Below the pieces are notes generated by a model. It was not told the DNA's origin and did no database searches. It saw nothing but the letters and a program-made list of their open reading frames with translations. Positions 55,682-64,000 of a stretch of 64,000 nt of DNA are shown one piece after another. The stretch is from NCBI RefSeq assembly GCF_014873535.1, contig NZ_JADBEF010000001.1, positions 1,674,001-1,738,000 of the forward strand, in the 5' to 3' direction. Both the position numbers and the translations under genes were made by a program. The DNA is from Nonomuraea africana (lineage in GTDB: Bacteria > Actinomycetota > Actinomycetes > Streptosporangiales > Streptosporangiaceae). Each line of letters opens with the position of its first letter. Position 1 is the stretch's first letter.

Positions 55682-56340
55682 TCCGTGTCCTGCTGGTCGA
55701 CGACCAGCCCCTCATCCGCAGCGGATTCCGCGCGCTCCTCGACCTGGAAGACGACATCGAGGTGGTGGCCGAGGCCGGCGACGGGATGGAGGGCCTGGCC
55801 CTGGCCAAGGAACATCTGCCCGACATCGCTCTCATCGACATCCAGATGCCGGTCGTCGATGGCATCGAGGCGACCCGGCGCATCGCCGCTGACCCCACCC
55901 TGGCCAGAGTGCACGTCGTCATCCTGACCAACTACGGCTTTGACGAATACGTCTTCAACGCGCTGCGCGCCGGCGCGGCCGGATTCCTCGTCAAAGACAT
56001 CGTGCCCGAAGACCTCCTTCACGCCGTGCGCGTCGCCGCGCGCGGCGACGCGCTGCTCGCCCCGTCGATCACCCGCAAGCTCATCAACAGGTACATCACC
56101 CAGCCGCTCAACACCAGCGCCGCCACGGGGCTGAAGGAACTGACCAACCGCGAACGCGAGGCCGTCGCCCTGGTCGCGCAGGGCCTGTCCAACGACCAGA
56201 TCGCCGACCGCATGGTGATCAGCCCGATGACCGCGAAGACCCACATCAACCGGGCCATGGTCAAGCTCCACGCCCGCGACCGCGCTCAGCTCGTCGTCCT
56301 CGCCTACGAATCCGGCCTGGTAGCCCCGGGCAGCTCCTGA
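55678..56340 (+). CDS. LuxR/NarL-type response regulator
   Basis: This 220-residue regulator has a receiver domain with phospho-acceptor Asp54 in IALIDIQMP, acidic pair DD near residue 8 and Lys in FLVKDI. A LuxR-type helix-turn-helix follows (LTNREREAVALVAQGLSNDQIADRMVISPMTAKTHINRAMVKL, read in parts). It is translationally coupled to the sensor kinase upstream. The DNA after its stop is a decayed arsenate-reductase-type gene. Confidence 0.95.
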   Translation: MIRVLLVDDQPLIRSGFRALLDLEDDIEVVAEAGDGMEGLALAKEHLPDIALIDIQMPVVDGIEATRRIAADPTLARVHVVILTNYGFDEYVFNALRAGAAGFLVKDIVPEDLLHAVRVAARGDALLAPSITRKLINRYITQPLNTSAATGLKELTNREREAVALVAQGLSNDQIADRMVISPMTAKTHINRAMVKLHARDRAQLVVLAYESGLVAPGSS

Positions 56341-56359
56341 CATCTCCTCCCTGTCACCG

Positions 56360-56617
56360 AAATACGTCCGCGGCACCTGGACACCGTGGCCGGCCGCCGG
56401 TTCGACTACGTGATCAGCCTGTGCGACAAAGGTCCGCGAGGTCTGCCCCGACTTCGGCGGCCATCCCCGGCGCCTGCACTGGAGCATCCCCGACCCGGCC
56501 ACGGCCGACCGCGCTGAGGGGGCCGGCTACCCCACCTTCGCCCGCACCGTGGCAGAGATCGACACCCGCGTCCATTACCTGCTGCCTGTCCTCACGCCAC
56601 AGGAGGTCCCGTCATGA
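56360..56617 (+). pseudogene. Truncated, frameshifted ArsC/LMW-phosphatase-type arsenate reductase
   Basis: The piece reads RHLDTVAGRRFDYVISLCDK. One extra A (GACAAAGG where GACAAGG is expected, about 56437) shifts the frame. The new frame continues VREVCPDFGGHPRRLHWSIPDP, AEGAGYPTFARTVAEIDTRV and HYLLPVL to a TGA that overlaps the next ATG. This is the C-terminal half of a thioredoxin-type arsenate reductase of the kind fused to or following ArsR in actinomycetes. The N-terminal half with the CX5R loop is missing. Confidence 0.7.
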
Positions 56618-56940
56618 CCGCGCCCGATCAGCTTGCCAGCGTCCGCTACCTCGTCGACGACGTGGCCGCCGCCGTCGACTTCTACACCACCCACCTCGGC
56701 TTCACCGTGGGCACCAACGCCGCGCCCGCTTTCGCCGACGTGGTACACGGACCGCTGCGGCTGCTGCTGTCCGGACCGGCCAGCTCCGGCGCCCGCGCCA
56801 CCCCTCAGGGCACCACCGCCGGACGCAACCGCATCCACCTCATCGTCGACGACCTCGACGCCGAGATCGACCGGCTCCGCAGCGCCGGAGTGTCGTCCTT
56901 CTCCAGCGACGTGGTCACCGGCCCCGGCGGACGCCAGATC
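56614..56940 (+). pseudogene. VOC (glyoxalase/bleomycin-resistance) family gene lacking its C-terminus
   Basis: It encodes 109 residues of a vicinal-oxygen-chelate fold: SVRYLVDDVAAAVDFYTTHLGFTVG, PAFADVVHGPLRLLLSGP, NRIHLIVDDLDAEIDRLRSAGV, DVVTGPGGRQI. The last strand pair with the final metal-ligand region (usually 'DPxGNxxELFE') is missing. At 56941 the sequence joins a serine-recombinase tail in another frame. The start overlaps the ArsC remnant stop (ATGA), so the pair was once an operon. The open frame continues for 200 codons of nonsense. Confidence 0.65.
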
Positions 56941-56942
56941 CC

Positions 56943-57083
56943 GAGCACTCGATCACCTCGATCGCCAAACTGCTCGGCGTCAGCGTCGGCACCCTGTACA
57001 ACCACATCCCCGAACTGCAGCAGCTGCGCGCCAGCCGCGTCGCAGGCACTCGCGAGCTCACCACCTCGGGGACGACCTCATGA
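56943..57083 (+). pseudogene. C-terminal HTH fragment of a serine recombinase/invertase
   Basis: In the frame after the junction the sequence reads EHSITSIAKLLGVSVGTLYN, HIPELQQLRAS and ends TSGTTS-stop. This is the helix-turn-helix and C-terminus of a Hin/resolvase-type serine recombinase ('SIxxIAxxLGVSxxTxYxxxPEL'). The catalytic domain is absent. The stop overlaps the ATG of the next small gene. Confidence 0.65.
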
Positions 57084-57334
57084 TCGCCTGGCTGGGGCCG
57101 GAGGACTTCCCCGACCACCGTCGCGCCACCCTCCTGCACAGGCTTGCCTGGCAGACCGAAACCGACGATCCTGCGGCCCTTGCGGCGCTGGTGGTCGAGC
57201 GCGCCGCTCAACCGTGCCGGGTGCCCACGTGGCCCGTCGTTGTCACCTGGTCGGTCGCGGTGCTCGGCGACGACGGCCGCTATCACCTGCTCATGGGCGA
57301 GCAGTATCGAGCAGTCGCGCACGACAGGCCATGA
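57080..57334 (+). CDS. Small protein coupled to a recombinase remnant (84 aa)
   Basis: ATG 57080 overlaps the stop of the recombinase fragment (ATGA). The product is MIAWLGPEDFPDHRRATLLH, RLAWQTETDDPAALAALVVERA, then strands VPTWPVVVTWSVAVLGDDGRYHLLM. It is a helix-plus-sheet small domain with no known motif. It probably travelled with the recombinase as an accessory gene. The frame is intact and coding-like. Confidence 0.55.
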   Translation: MIAWLGPEDFPDHRRATLLHRLAWQTETDDPAALAALVVERAAQPCRVPTWPVVVTWSVAVLGDDGRYHLLMGEQYRAVAHDRP

Positions 57335-57425
57335 AGGAGGCAACCTTGTCGATATGCATGTCCGCCATCTTGCCCCAGCCCCGACCTGCGGACTTGTACA
57401 TATCAGCCACCTGGGGTGGCCCTGT

Positions 57426-58889
57426 TCACTCAACGGGGCAGACGGTGCCTGGTCCAGGCAGCCTCAGCGTGGTGAGGTACCTGGTGGCGTGCTCGATGGG
57501 GCACTTCTTGCCCGACAGGTACATCACATGCCCGGGGCCGTCGTAGCCGACGGTGACCGAGCCGGGGATCACCGCGGTGAAGCTCTCGGTCCACGCGTAG
57601 TCGCCCCAGGTGCTGCCCATCCCCAGGAACGGCGGCAGGCCGCGAACCGGCAGCGGGCGCGACGGGTTGGCCACCCGCAGCGGCCACCCTGTGCAGCCCA
57701 GCGCGTCGAACGTGGCTCCTCCGAAGTTCGGCGAGATCTTCCTCGCCTGCCGACGGGCCTCCCGGAACTGGGCGTATCCGGTGTAGCCGCGTTCGTCCCC
57801 GCACGTCATCGCGAGCACCCCCGGCATGGTCCAGACCCGCGCGTTGCCGAGAGCGAAGTCGGCGAAGCCGGAGCCGTCCCCACGCCTGGCCTTGTCCACC
57901 GCGTCGGCGAAGGCCAGCCACCGGGAGTTCCCCTGCCCGGGGTCCCCGACGAAGCCGAAGCTCCTCAGGTGCCATCCGGTCAGCTTCCCCTTCCCGAACT
58001 CCGAGGACCTGACCGGGATCGGCCCGCGATCGGCGTCTCGGACGAGCTCGCGCCAGACCGCTCCAGCGTCCTCGCCGTGCAGCGCGCAGGCGGGGGTGTC
58101 CGCGCACCAGCCGGTGAATCTGCTGAACACCTGCTCCATGCGACGCAAGGCCAGCAGTCCCTGCTTGGGCCAGCCCGTGGTCTGGTTGATCACGCCATCG
58201 AGGTACATGGCCCGGATGCGCTGCGGGAACAGCCGGGCATAGGCGGCCGCGGGCACCCCGCCGTAGGAGTTGGCCATGAAGCTCAGCCGCTCCTCGCCCA
58301 GAGCCTTGCGGACCGCCTCCATGTCCCTGGCCACCGACAGGGAGTCCATGTGGGCGAACAACCCGCTCTTGTCCTCGTTCGCGCACGCCTTGAAGGCCTT
58401 GGCCATCGTCGTGGCCAGCGCTTCGTACTGCCTGCGGTTCCTGGGCTCGTGCAGTGAGACCCCTGGCCGCCTGCATACCTGGGGCAGCTGATCCCTCCAC
58501 ACGGCGTTGCGGGGGTTGTAGGCGACGAGGTCGAACCGTCGGCCCAGCTCGGTGAGGTCGCCCGCCGCATGCTTCAAGTCCTCGATGCCCTTGGCGCCGG
58601 GGCCGCCGGGGACACCGAGCACGCTGCCGATCCTGCGCGTCGGCTCGGTGGCGGGCAGCCGGGCCAGATCCAGCTTGATCCGCCGTCCTGCTGGTTCGGC
58701 CCAGTCCACGGGCACCTCGATGGCGGCGCATTCCATGCCCGCGGGCAGGTTGTGGCCTGTGCACGCCTGCCATCTCGGCCGGCCGTTCCCTGACGCCTCC
58801 CCCTGAGCGGCGGAGGCAGCTGATGGCGTCATCCCTGCCAGCGCCGCCATGGTTACACCAACGACCAGCCATCCGGTCCTGCAGGGCAT
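57426..58889 (-). CDS. Exported TAP-like alpha/beta-hydrolase (tripeptidyl aminopeptidase family)
   Basis: This is a 487-residue secreted protein. ATG 58889 follows GGAGGAG and a signal peptide (PCRTGWLVVGVTMAALAGM, cleaved after ASAA). The N-terminal WQACTGHNLPAGMECAAIEVPVDWAEP is typical of mycolic-acid-actinomycete and Streptomyces Slp/Tap peptidases. The nucleophile elbow is ANSYGG, with Ala in place of the first Gly. Later come MYLDGVINQTTGW and the C-terminal TAP domain with TPACALHG, TWGDYAWTESF and YDGPGHVMYL (catalytic His). Six or more cysteines should form disulfides. It trims N-terminal peptides from exported proteins or uses peptides as food. Confidence 0.88.
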   Translation of the reverse strand: MPCRTGWLVVGVTMAALAGMTPSAASAAQGEASGNGRPRWQACTGHNLPAGMECAAIEVPVDWAEPAGRRIKLDLARLPATEPTRRIGSVLGVPGGPGAKGIEDLKHAAGDLTELGRRFDLVAYNPRNAVWRDQLPQVCRRPGVSLHEPRNRRQYEALATTMAKAFKACANEDKSGLFAHMDSLSVARDMEAVRKALGEERLSFMANSYGGVPAAAYARLFPQRIRAMYLDGVINQTTGWPKQGLLALRRMEQVFSRFTGWCADTPACALHGEDAGAVWRELVRDADRGPIPVRSSEFGKGKLTGWHLRSFGFVGDPGQGNSRWLAFADAVDKARRGDGSGFADFALGNARVWTMPGVLAMTCGDERGYTGYAQFREARRQARKISPNFGGATFDALGCTGWPLRVANPSRPLPVRGLPPFLGMGSTWGDYAWTESFTAVIPGSVTVGYDGPGHVMYLSGKKCPIEHATRYLTTLRLPGPGTVCPVE

Positions 58890-59052
58890 GAGCGACTCCT
58901 CCGTCTCGATGGCGATCCCTTCGCCGTGTCCTAGCCACGCTCGCGAAACCGATCGGCCGATACCACCGGGACGCCCGCCGTACCTGTTTCGGGATGTCCC
59001 CCAGGGGCTCACCGGCTGGTCTCCCCGGCCTGGGGTCGACCAAGCTGTACGC

Positions 59053-60322
59053 GTGGACAGGCGAGCGTTAGGCGGCTTCGAGCCATGGCGGGTGCTGATC
59101 ACCGCTCCTGTGCGGGTACGCGCGGGGCGCGAGCTGGCGTACGCGCTGCTGATGCCGCTGATGGCAGGTCTCGGCCTCGTCTACCTGATCGTCGTGCTGC
59201 TGAGCGTCATCGCGACGGCCAACATCGTCGGGGTGCCGTTGCTCGCGCTGTGCGTGGTGGGGGCGAGGGGGCTGGGCGCAGCCAACCGCGGGCTGGCGCG
59301 CGCGCTGGCAGGGGCACAGGTGCCGGCTCCCGCTCCTTTCCGCTCCCGGCCGGGACCGCTCAACCGGCTCGCGGCGGCACTGGGTGACGTTGTGGGATGG
59401 CGCGCCGTCATCCACTGCCTGGTCCGGCTGCCGACGGCGGTCCTCGCCTTCGGAGTCGCCGCGGGGCTGTGGGGGTACGGCCTGCTCCTGCTCAGCTGCC
59501 CGCTGTGGTGGCGGACCGCTGCTCTTCCCGCCATCGCCCCCCACCACCTGGCCGGATGCGCTGCTCCTGAGCGCGGCGGGAGTGGCGCTGCTACTCCTCG
59601 CCCCCTGGGGCGTTCGCCTGGCGCTGGTTCCCGAGCGGTGGCTTGCGAGGACACTGCTCGGGCCTGCCCCTGGCGCCGCTCGGATCCGCACGCTGGAGCA
59701 GACCCGCGCGCTGGCGGTGGACGACGCCGCCGCCGCGCTCCGCCGGATCGAGCGCGACCTGCACGACGGGACGGCGGCGCGCCTGGTGGCGCTGGCGATG
59801 CGCCTGGGCATGGCGCAGGAGGAGCTGGCGGAAGCGGACCACCCTGAGCGGCTTCAACGCGCTCGCAGCCTCGTCGACGGCGCGCATCGCGAGGCCAAGG
59901 AGACGCTGGCCGAGCTGCGCGTCCTGACCCGCGGCATCCACCCGCCTGCCCTGGACAAGGGGCTCGAGATCGCCCTGGCCACACTCGCCGCGCGCAGCCC
60001 GATCCCCGTGGCCCTCGAAGCCGACCTGCCCGAGCGGCCGTCACCCGCCGTCGAGAGCATCGCCTTCTTCTGCACGGCCGAACTGCTGGCCAACGTGGCC
60101 AAGCACAGCGGCGCCCGGCGGGCCGCGGTCGAGTTACGGACACGAGTCGGCCTGCTCGCCCTGCTCGTCCGCGACGACGGCACGGGCGGCGCGATGATGG
60201 ACGCCGGATCCGGTCTGCGTGGCCTCGCCGACCGGGTACGGATGGTGGACGGCAGGCTCGACATCCGCAGCCCGGCCGGAGGACCTACGACGGTCACCGT
60301 CGAGCTGCCCCTGCACATCTGA
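59053..60322 (+). pseudogene. Sensor histidine kinase with single-base frameshift in a C6 run
   Basis: GTG 59053 opens a membrane sensor domain (RAGRELAYALLMPLMAGLGLVYLIVVLLS, ANIVGVPLLALCVVG, GVAAGLWGYGLLLLSCPLWW, in parts). At the run CCCCCC (59537-59542) the frame is lost. Removing one C restores '...IAPTTWPDALLLSAAG' and the rest of the kinase: the linker ALVPERWLARTLLGP, HisKA_3 with RRIERDLHDGTAARLVAL, and HATPase with TAELLANVAKHSGA, VRDDGTGGA and GSGLRGLADRVRMVDG. With the base present the protein has sensor or kinase but not both. It may be a sequencing error, a phase-variable tract or a true pseudogene. Confidence 0.8.
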
Positions 60323-60333
60323 ACGGAAGCCGC

Positions 60334-60978
60334 ATGCGCATCGTGATCGCCGAGGACGCCGTGGTGCTCAGAGACGGCCTCTGCCTGCTGCTCGCCTCTC
60401 GGGGTCACGAGGTGGTCGCCGCCGTGGGCGACGGCGAGGCGCTGAGGGCCTGCGTGCACGAGCACCGTCCCGACATCGCGGTGGTCGACGTGCGCATGCC
60501 GCCCTCCCACACCGACGAAGGACTGCGCGCCGCCATCCAGATCCGCAGGGACCATCCTGACCTGGGTGTGATGGTGTTCTCCCAGTACATCGAGACGCGC
60601 TACGCCGCGCAGCTGCTCGCGGGCGGCGCCCGCGGGGTGGGTTATCTGCTGAAGGAGCGCGTGGCCGATGTCAGGGACTTCCTCGCCGCCCTCGACAGGA
60701 TCGCGGCGGGGGAGACCGTCCTCGACCCGGAGGTCGTCACCCAGCTCATGGGCGCCAGCAGGCGCGGCGACGCCCTGGGCGCGCTCACCGCCAGGGAACG
60801 CGAGGTATTGGCCCTGATGGCGGAGGGCCGCTCCAACAGTGCCATCGCCGATGCGTTGTTCCTCACCTATGGCTCGGTGGAGAAGCACGTCACGCAGATC
60901 TTCAACAAACTCGGCCTGCCTCCCTCGGACGGCGACCACCGCAGGGTGCTCGCCGTCCTGCACTACCTGCAGGCCTGA
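60334..60978 (+). CDS. LuxR/NarL-type response regulator
   Basis: This 214-residue receiver plus LuxR helix-turn-helix protein begins 11 bp after the frameshifted kinase. It has phospho-acceptor Asp52 (IAVVDVRMPP), acidic pair ED near residue 7 and Lys in GYLLKERV. The DNA-binding part is LTAREREVLALMAEGRSNSAIADALFLTYGSVEKHVTQIFNKL (in parts). Its partner is the kinase encoded upstream. If that kinase is truly broken, the regulator is an orphan. Confidence 0.95.
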   Translation: MRIVIAEDAVVLRDGLCLLLASRGHEVVAAVGDGEALRACVHEHRPDIAVVDVRMPPSHTDEGLRAAIQIRRDHPDLGVMVFSQYIETRYAAQLLAGGARGVGYLLKERVADVRDFLAALDRIAAGETVLDPEVVTQLMGASRRGDALGALTAREREVLALMAEGRSNSAIADALFLTYGSVEKHVTQIFNKLGLPPSDGDHRRVLAVLHYLQA

Positions 60979-61181
60979 CCGCGCCACGCCCGCACCCGCC
61001 TGTCGTAGCGTGGGCGGCGGCGGGAAGCCGGCCTGGACCAAGGACGCGGACGGAGGGCGGTCGGTTGGGCGCGGGGGATGCCGAGGACTGAGATTAAGTC
61101 CGCGCCTCCACTGACATCTTCGGGCTCTGGCTCACTCTCGATGATCGGTTACTTAGGGTGATGCTGAGCGTGGGCGGGATG

Positions 61182-61976
61182 TCAGTGGCCTTGGACGTCG
61201 AAGACGGTCCTGGAGAAGTCGCGGGCGGCGAGGTGGTCGCGGCGTATTCCCCAGGTGATGTGCGCCCCGTCGCCCCAGATCATGTGCGGCGTCTCGTCCA
61301 GCTGAAGGAGCAGCACCCACTGGCGGGCTTCGGCATAGAACGATTCCTCGTCGTACCAGCCCGCGCCTTGACGTTCGGCGGCTACGGCCTCGAACGGTGA
61401 CTGCAGGACCATGGCGTGGCCGCCGACCTGGTGCCGTGAGCCGTGGTGGCGGTGCCCATACTCGCCGACCACTTCCATGAACTCGCGTCCGGCTGCCACA
61501 TGGTGCCACACCGCCGGAATCACCGCCGAGCCGCCGCCGAAGGCTTGGGCGAGCTCCGGCTGGACGTTGTCCGGCCAGGTGAGCACGGTCTGCGCGGTAA
61601 GCAGTTCTTCCGGGTGGACCCAGCCTTCGGACTGTCGAAGCGTGGGCGTCCCGGCAGGCACGTAGATCACGGCATCGCCGTCCCCGCCGAACGCGACGAA
61701 GAACAGCAATGTGCCATCCTCAGGCAGCTCGATGTCGACCTCATAGGCGGCCAGCTGTGCACAGTCGAGAGTGGCGACCAGCGACAGCGGACGCGAGTCC
61801 GGACCGACCGGCCAGGACAAGCCGTCCGGCAGGTCCGCGGCTCCGCCCAGCCGCCCGACCACCGGCTGGGCATCCTGAGCAATCGATAGCTGGATTGTCG
61901 GGCGCAGCAGCGCGAGCAGCCGGTCGGCGGTGTCAGCGGGGAGATGGGCTCGGGCAAGATCGGCGAAGTTCGTCAT
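61182..61976 (-). CDS. DUF1963 (YwqG-like) protein
   Basis: This protein of ~264 residues is of the DUF1963 family. Marks are RPTIQLSIAQDAQPVVGRLGGAADLPDGLSWP, PLSLVATLDCAQLAAYEVDIELPEDGTLLFFVAF, HHVAAG-type turn, and the C-terminal LLQLDETPHMIWGDGAHITWGI. The family's function is unknown, although it is often found in toxin-immunity neighbourhoods. The start may be 61976 or the ATG six codons earlier. It lies between the two-component pair and the ISL3 remnant. Confidence 0.88.
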   Translation of the reverse strand: MTNFADLARAHLPADTADRLLALLRPTIQLSIAQDAQPVVGRLGGAADLPDGLSWPVGPDSRPLSLVATLDCAQLAAYEVDIELPEDGTLLFFVAFGGDGDAVIYVPAGTPTLRQSEGWVHPEELLTAQTVLTWPDNVQPELAQAFGGGSAVIPAVWHHVAAGREFMEVVGEYGHRHHGSRHQVGGHAMVLQSPFEAVAAERQGAGWYDEESFYAEARQWVLLLQLDETPHMIWGDGAHITWGIRRDHLAARDFSRTVFDVQGH

Positions 61977-62226
61977 GCTCGGGGAGCATGCCATCGCGCA
62001 CCGACATTCAGACCGCGTGAGGATCTTCCGTCCGCCCCTACATCAGGGTGAGGCCAGTGAGGGACTCTAGCGCGCTTCCCTGTTGGGTCGCGATCTTGTT
62101 ACGAGGGCCACACGGAGGCAGCCGCTCGTCAACGATCTGGCTTGTCGAGAACCCGATCATCAACGAGCGGCCGTGAGGTTCATTGTGCTGCATGCGCCGG
62201 CGGGTGAGGATGCCTGCTGACTTCGT

Positions 62227-63706
62227 TTGTTCTGCCCTGCTCTCAGGGAGGCGGATGTCCTGGAGGTTGAGGACGTCGGTGACACCGTGCTGATCGCGGC
62301 GCGCACCGTGGCCGCCAAGGCCTCGTGCCCGGAGTGTGGTCTGCCCTCGGCCCGGGTGCACAGCCGGTATCGCCGGACCGTGTGGGATCTGGCGACGTGC
62401 GGGCGGCCGGTCAAGGTCGAGTTGGAGGTGCGCCGCTTCTCTGCGGCGAGCCCTCCTGTGATCGGGAGATCTTCGCCGAGCAGGTCGATGGGCTGACCCA
62501 GCGGCATGCCCGTCGCAGCAACGCGTTACGCGCTCTTCTTACCTCGATCGCGATAGCGCTGGCCGGGCGAGCTGGTGCCCGTATGGCCGGCCTGGTCGGC
62601 GCGCCGGTCAGCCGATCCACGCTGCTACGGATACTGCGGGCGTTGCCCGATCCTGAGATAGGGCAGGTCACGGTGTTGGATGTCGACGACTTCGCGAAGA
62701 AGCGCGGGAACTCCTACGGCACCGTGCTGGTGGACATGGACACCCACCGTCCTATCGATCTGCTGTACGGCCGGACCGCTGATGACTTGGCCACGTGGCT
62801 GAAGAACCACGTGGCTGAAGAACCATCCCGGAGTGCAGGTGATCTGCCGAGATAGGGCTGGCTCCTACGCCGACGGCGCCCCGCGCTGGCGCCCTCGAGG
62901 CCACGCAAGTCGCCGATCCCTTCCATTTGTGGCAAAACCTCGCTACGGCACTGGAGAAGACGATCCGCGCGCACCGATCCTGCCTGCAGGAAGTCCCCGA
63001 TCAAGACGCCACGATCAAGGACGACATCGGCAGCGAGACCGAACCCGTCCAGCGGCCCAAGACCCTGGATTCCTACGGCAACGAACGACCGATGATGGCG
63101 CGGACGCACGAACGCTATGCCCAGGTCCAGGCGCTGAGGGCCAAGGGCCTGTCGCTGAACGCCATCAGCCGCGAACTCGGCTTGGCCTTTCGCACCGTCC
63201 GCAAGTACACCAACCCACCAGCGTGGACGAACTCCTGGCTCCGACTCTCGAGCGCTCCAGCAAGCTTGATGAGTTCAAGCCCTACCTCACCCGCCGATGG
63301 AACGAAGGCTGCAGCAACGCCGTCCAGCTCCATGCCGAGATCAAGGCCCAAGGATTCACCGGCAGCCGCCGCGCCGTCCAGGGCTGGCTCCAACCACTAC
63401 GCGGGCACCAGGAAGTACGGCAGGAGCCATGTCCACCACCCAAACCCCCGCCGCGTCACCGGCTGGCTCATGACTCATCCCGACCGTCTGGGCACCGAGG
63501 AGGAAGCTGGACTGGAGCAGATCCCTGCCCGCTGCCCCGAGCTCGTCGACGCCGCCGGGCTGGTCCGCAGCTTCGCCACGATGATGACCAACCGCGACGG
63601 CCATCTCCTCGACGACTGGATCGCCGCCGCTGAAGCCGGAGCCTCGCCCTGCCTGGCCACCTTTGCCACCGGACTCCGACGCGACCACGCCGCAGTGCAA
63701 GCCGGG
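62227..63706 (+). pseudogene. ISL3-family transposase, multiply frameshifted and 3'-truncated
   Basis: Pieces of one transposase occur in successive frames. The N-terminal zinc-binding part has ASCPECGLPSARVHSRYRRT and DLATCGRPVKVELEVRRF. A frame loss near 62442 follows, then CGEPSCDREIFAEQVDGLT, LDVDDFAKKRGNSYGTVLVD (catalytic Asp region) and YGRTADDLATWLKN. A 16-bp duplication at 62792-62823 breaks it again, then VQVICRDRAGSYADGA. One extra C near 62880 precedes ATQVADPFHLWQNL. Further shifts lie near 63222 and 63410. The last recognisable part is THPDRLGTEEEAGLEQI and RNRDGHLL-type sequence. The final Glu region of the DDE site is missing. No terminal repeats were found. Confidence 0.85.
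62792..62823 (+). repeat. 16-bp tandem duplication that breaks the ISL3 transposase
   Basis: CCACGTGGCTGAAGAA occurs at 62792-62807 and again at 62808-62823. Removing one copy restores TWLKNHPGVQVICRD. Because 16 is not a multiple of 3, the duplication shifts the frame and leads to a TAG soon after. Confidence 0.9.
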
Positions 63707-63717
63707 CTGACCCGCCG

Positions 63718-64000
63718 GTGCGGGCGGAGTTCGAGGTCGAGCATGACCCGGCCGCGACCGGTCAGGGCACCGGCCAGCACAAGCTGGCCGACGGGTGGAG
63801 GGTGCGCTGGCGAGCTCGCGCGGTCTCATCCACCGCCAGCTCCGCTTGGTCGGACTGGCAGTCCTTCACTGTCAGGCTGCCCAAGCCCACTGCCACTGGC
63901 CTGACCATCGCCCCGTCGAAGGTGGTGGACGGCGTGACAGTGACCGACACACTTACGCCCACGCTGCAGGCCACCCTCACCCACCCGACCGGCCAGATCC
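63718..64000 (+). CDS. Fragment of a large repeat-type surface/wall protein, runs off the window
   Basis: After the ISL3 remnant the frame reads VRAEFEVEHDPAATGQGTGQ, HKLADGWRVRWRARAV, WSDWQSFTVRLPKPT and ITPS-like IAPSKVVDGVTVTDTLTPTL, staying open to the last base. This is the modular pattern of large Streptosporangiales wall or RHS/DNRLRE-type exported proteins, in which 'LRAEFEVEHDP...KLADGWxVRWRARAV' units alternate. Here the stretch that normally lies between GQGTGQ and KLADGW is missing, so the unit carries an internal deletion. The upstream part of the gene is replaced by the IS element. Whether the rest is functional cannot be seen. Confidence 0.55.
   Translation, partial: MRAEFEVEHDPAATGQGTGQHKLADGWRVRWRARAVSSTASSAWSDWQSFTVRLPKPTATGLTIAPSKVVDGVTVTDTLTPTLQATLTHPTGQI

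Noticed and set aside
53500..64000. Intact prophage or integrative element
   Set aside because: Recombinase pieces are all broken, no structural, replication or conjugation genes occur, and no attachment repeats were found.

Overview
The window is high-GC DNA with strong third-position GC, many GTG starts and ATGA-type overlaps between genes. It is typical of a filamentous actinomycete. Several details point to the Streptosporangiales (Nonomuraea/Streptosporangium/Thermobifida relatives) rather than Streptomyces: a perfect 14-bp CelR-type cellulase operator (679-692), a GH6 cellulase, a SapA-like spore-associated protein, an F420-type enzyme set, a B12-riboswitch-controlled class I ribonucleotide reductase, and the GlgC/GlgM pair. 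The genus is an inference.

Layout. 0-5 kb: end of an LLM oxidoreductase, then a decayed cellulase locus (CelR operator, last ~40 residues of a GH9 enzyme, intact secreted GH6), a BTAD/ATPase regulator and SapA. 5.3-8.5 kb: a tightly coupled cassette resembling the accessory half of a methylamine-dehydrogenase locus (MauD-like thioredoxin, Tat-exported Cys-rich protein, membrane protein broken by one in-frame TGA). 8.5-17.6 kb: crotonase, stand-alone LigD-type primase-polymerase, yeast-type cytosine deaminase, HxlR regulator with a 12-bp repeat tail, 5'-truncated LLM-hemerythrin fusion, gamma-glutamyltransferase, and a lipoprotein/phosphoesterase/endonuclease V operon. 17.8-28.4 kb: frameshifted GNAT, TetR, P450, repeat-rich protein, RidA, secreted protein, YibE/F, YnfA, a Gly-Cys-Gly-Val tRNA operon and a two-domain amidase behind a double palindrome.

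28.5-40.9 kb is mostly housekeeping: glmS, a hydrolase with its ArsR-type regulator, DUF4180, an FGE-like protein, a Bug-type lipoprotein, the cobalamin riboswitch with nrdA-nrdB, MscS and a beta-helix-like membrane protein. 41-47.3 kb holds a three-gene surface-glycan module (flippase, FemAB/GNAT-like, DegT aminotransferase) beside divergent glgC and glgA/glgM, followed by an orphan Trypco1 protein and pgeF.

From ~48.5 kb the window becomes a scrapyard of mobile and decayed pieces among working genes: a PH-domain gene with its middle deleted beside an IS200/IS605-like end, an LLM N-terminal scrap, a tyrosine-recombinase relic whose nucleophile position reads Cys, a frameshifted ArsC, a VOC gene cut off against a serine-recombinase tail, a histidine kinase with a C6 frameshift, and an ISL3 transposase with at least five lesions, one a 16-bp tandem duplication. 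Two NarL-type two-component systems, a DUF6223 protein, an exported TAP-like peptidase and DUF1963 sit among them. The last 280 bases enter a repeat-type surface protein that runs off the end.
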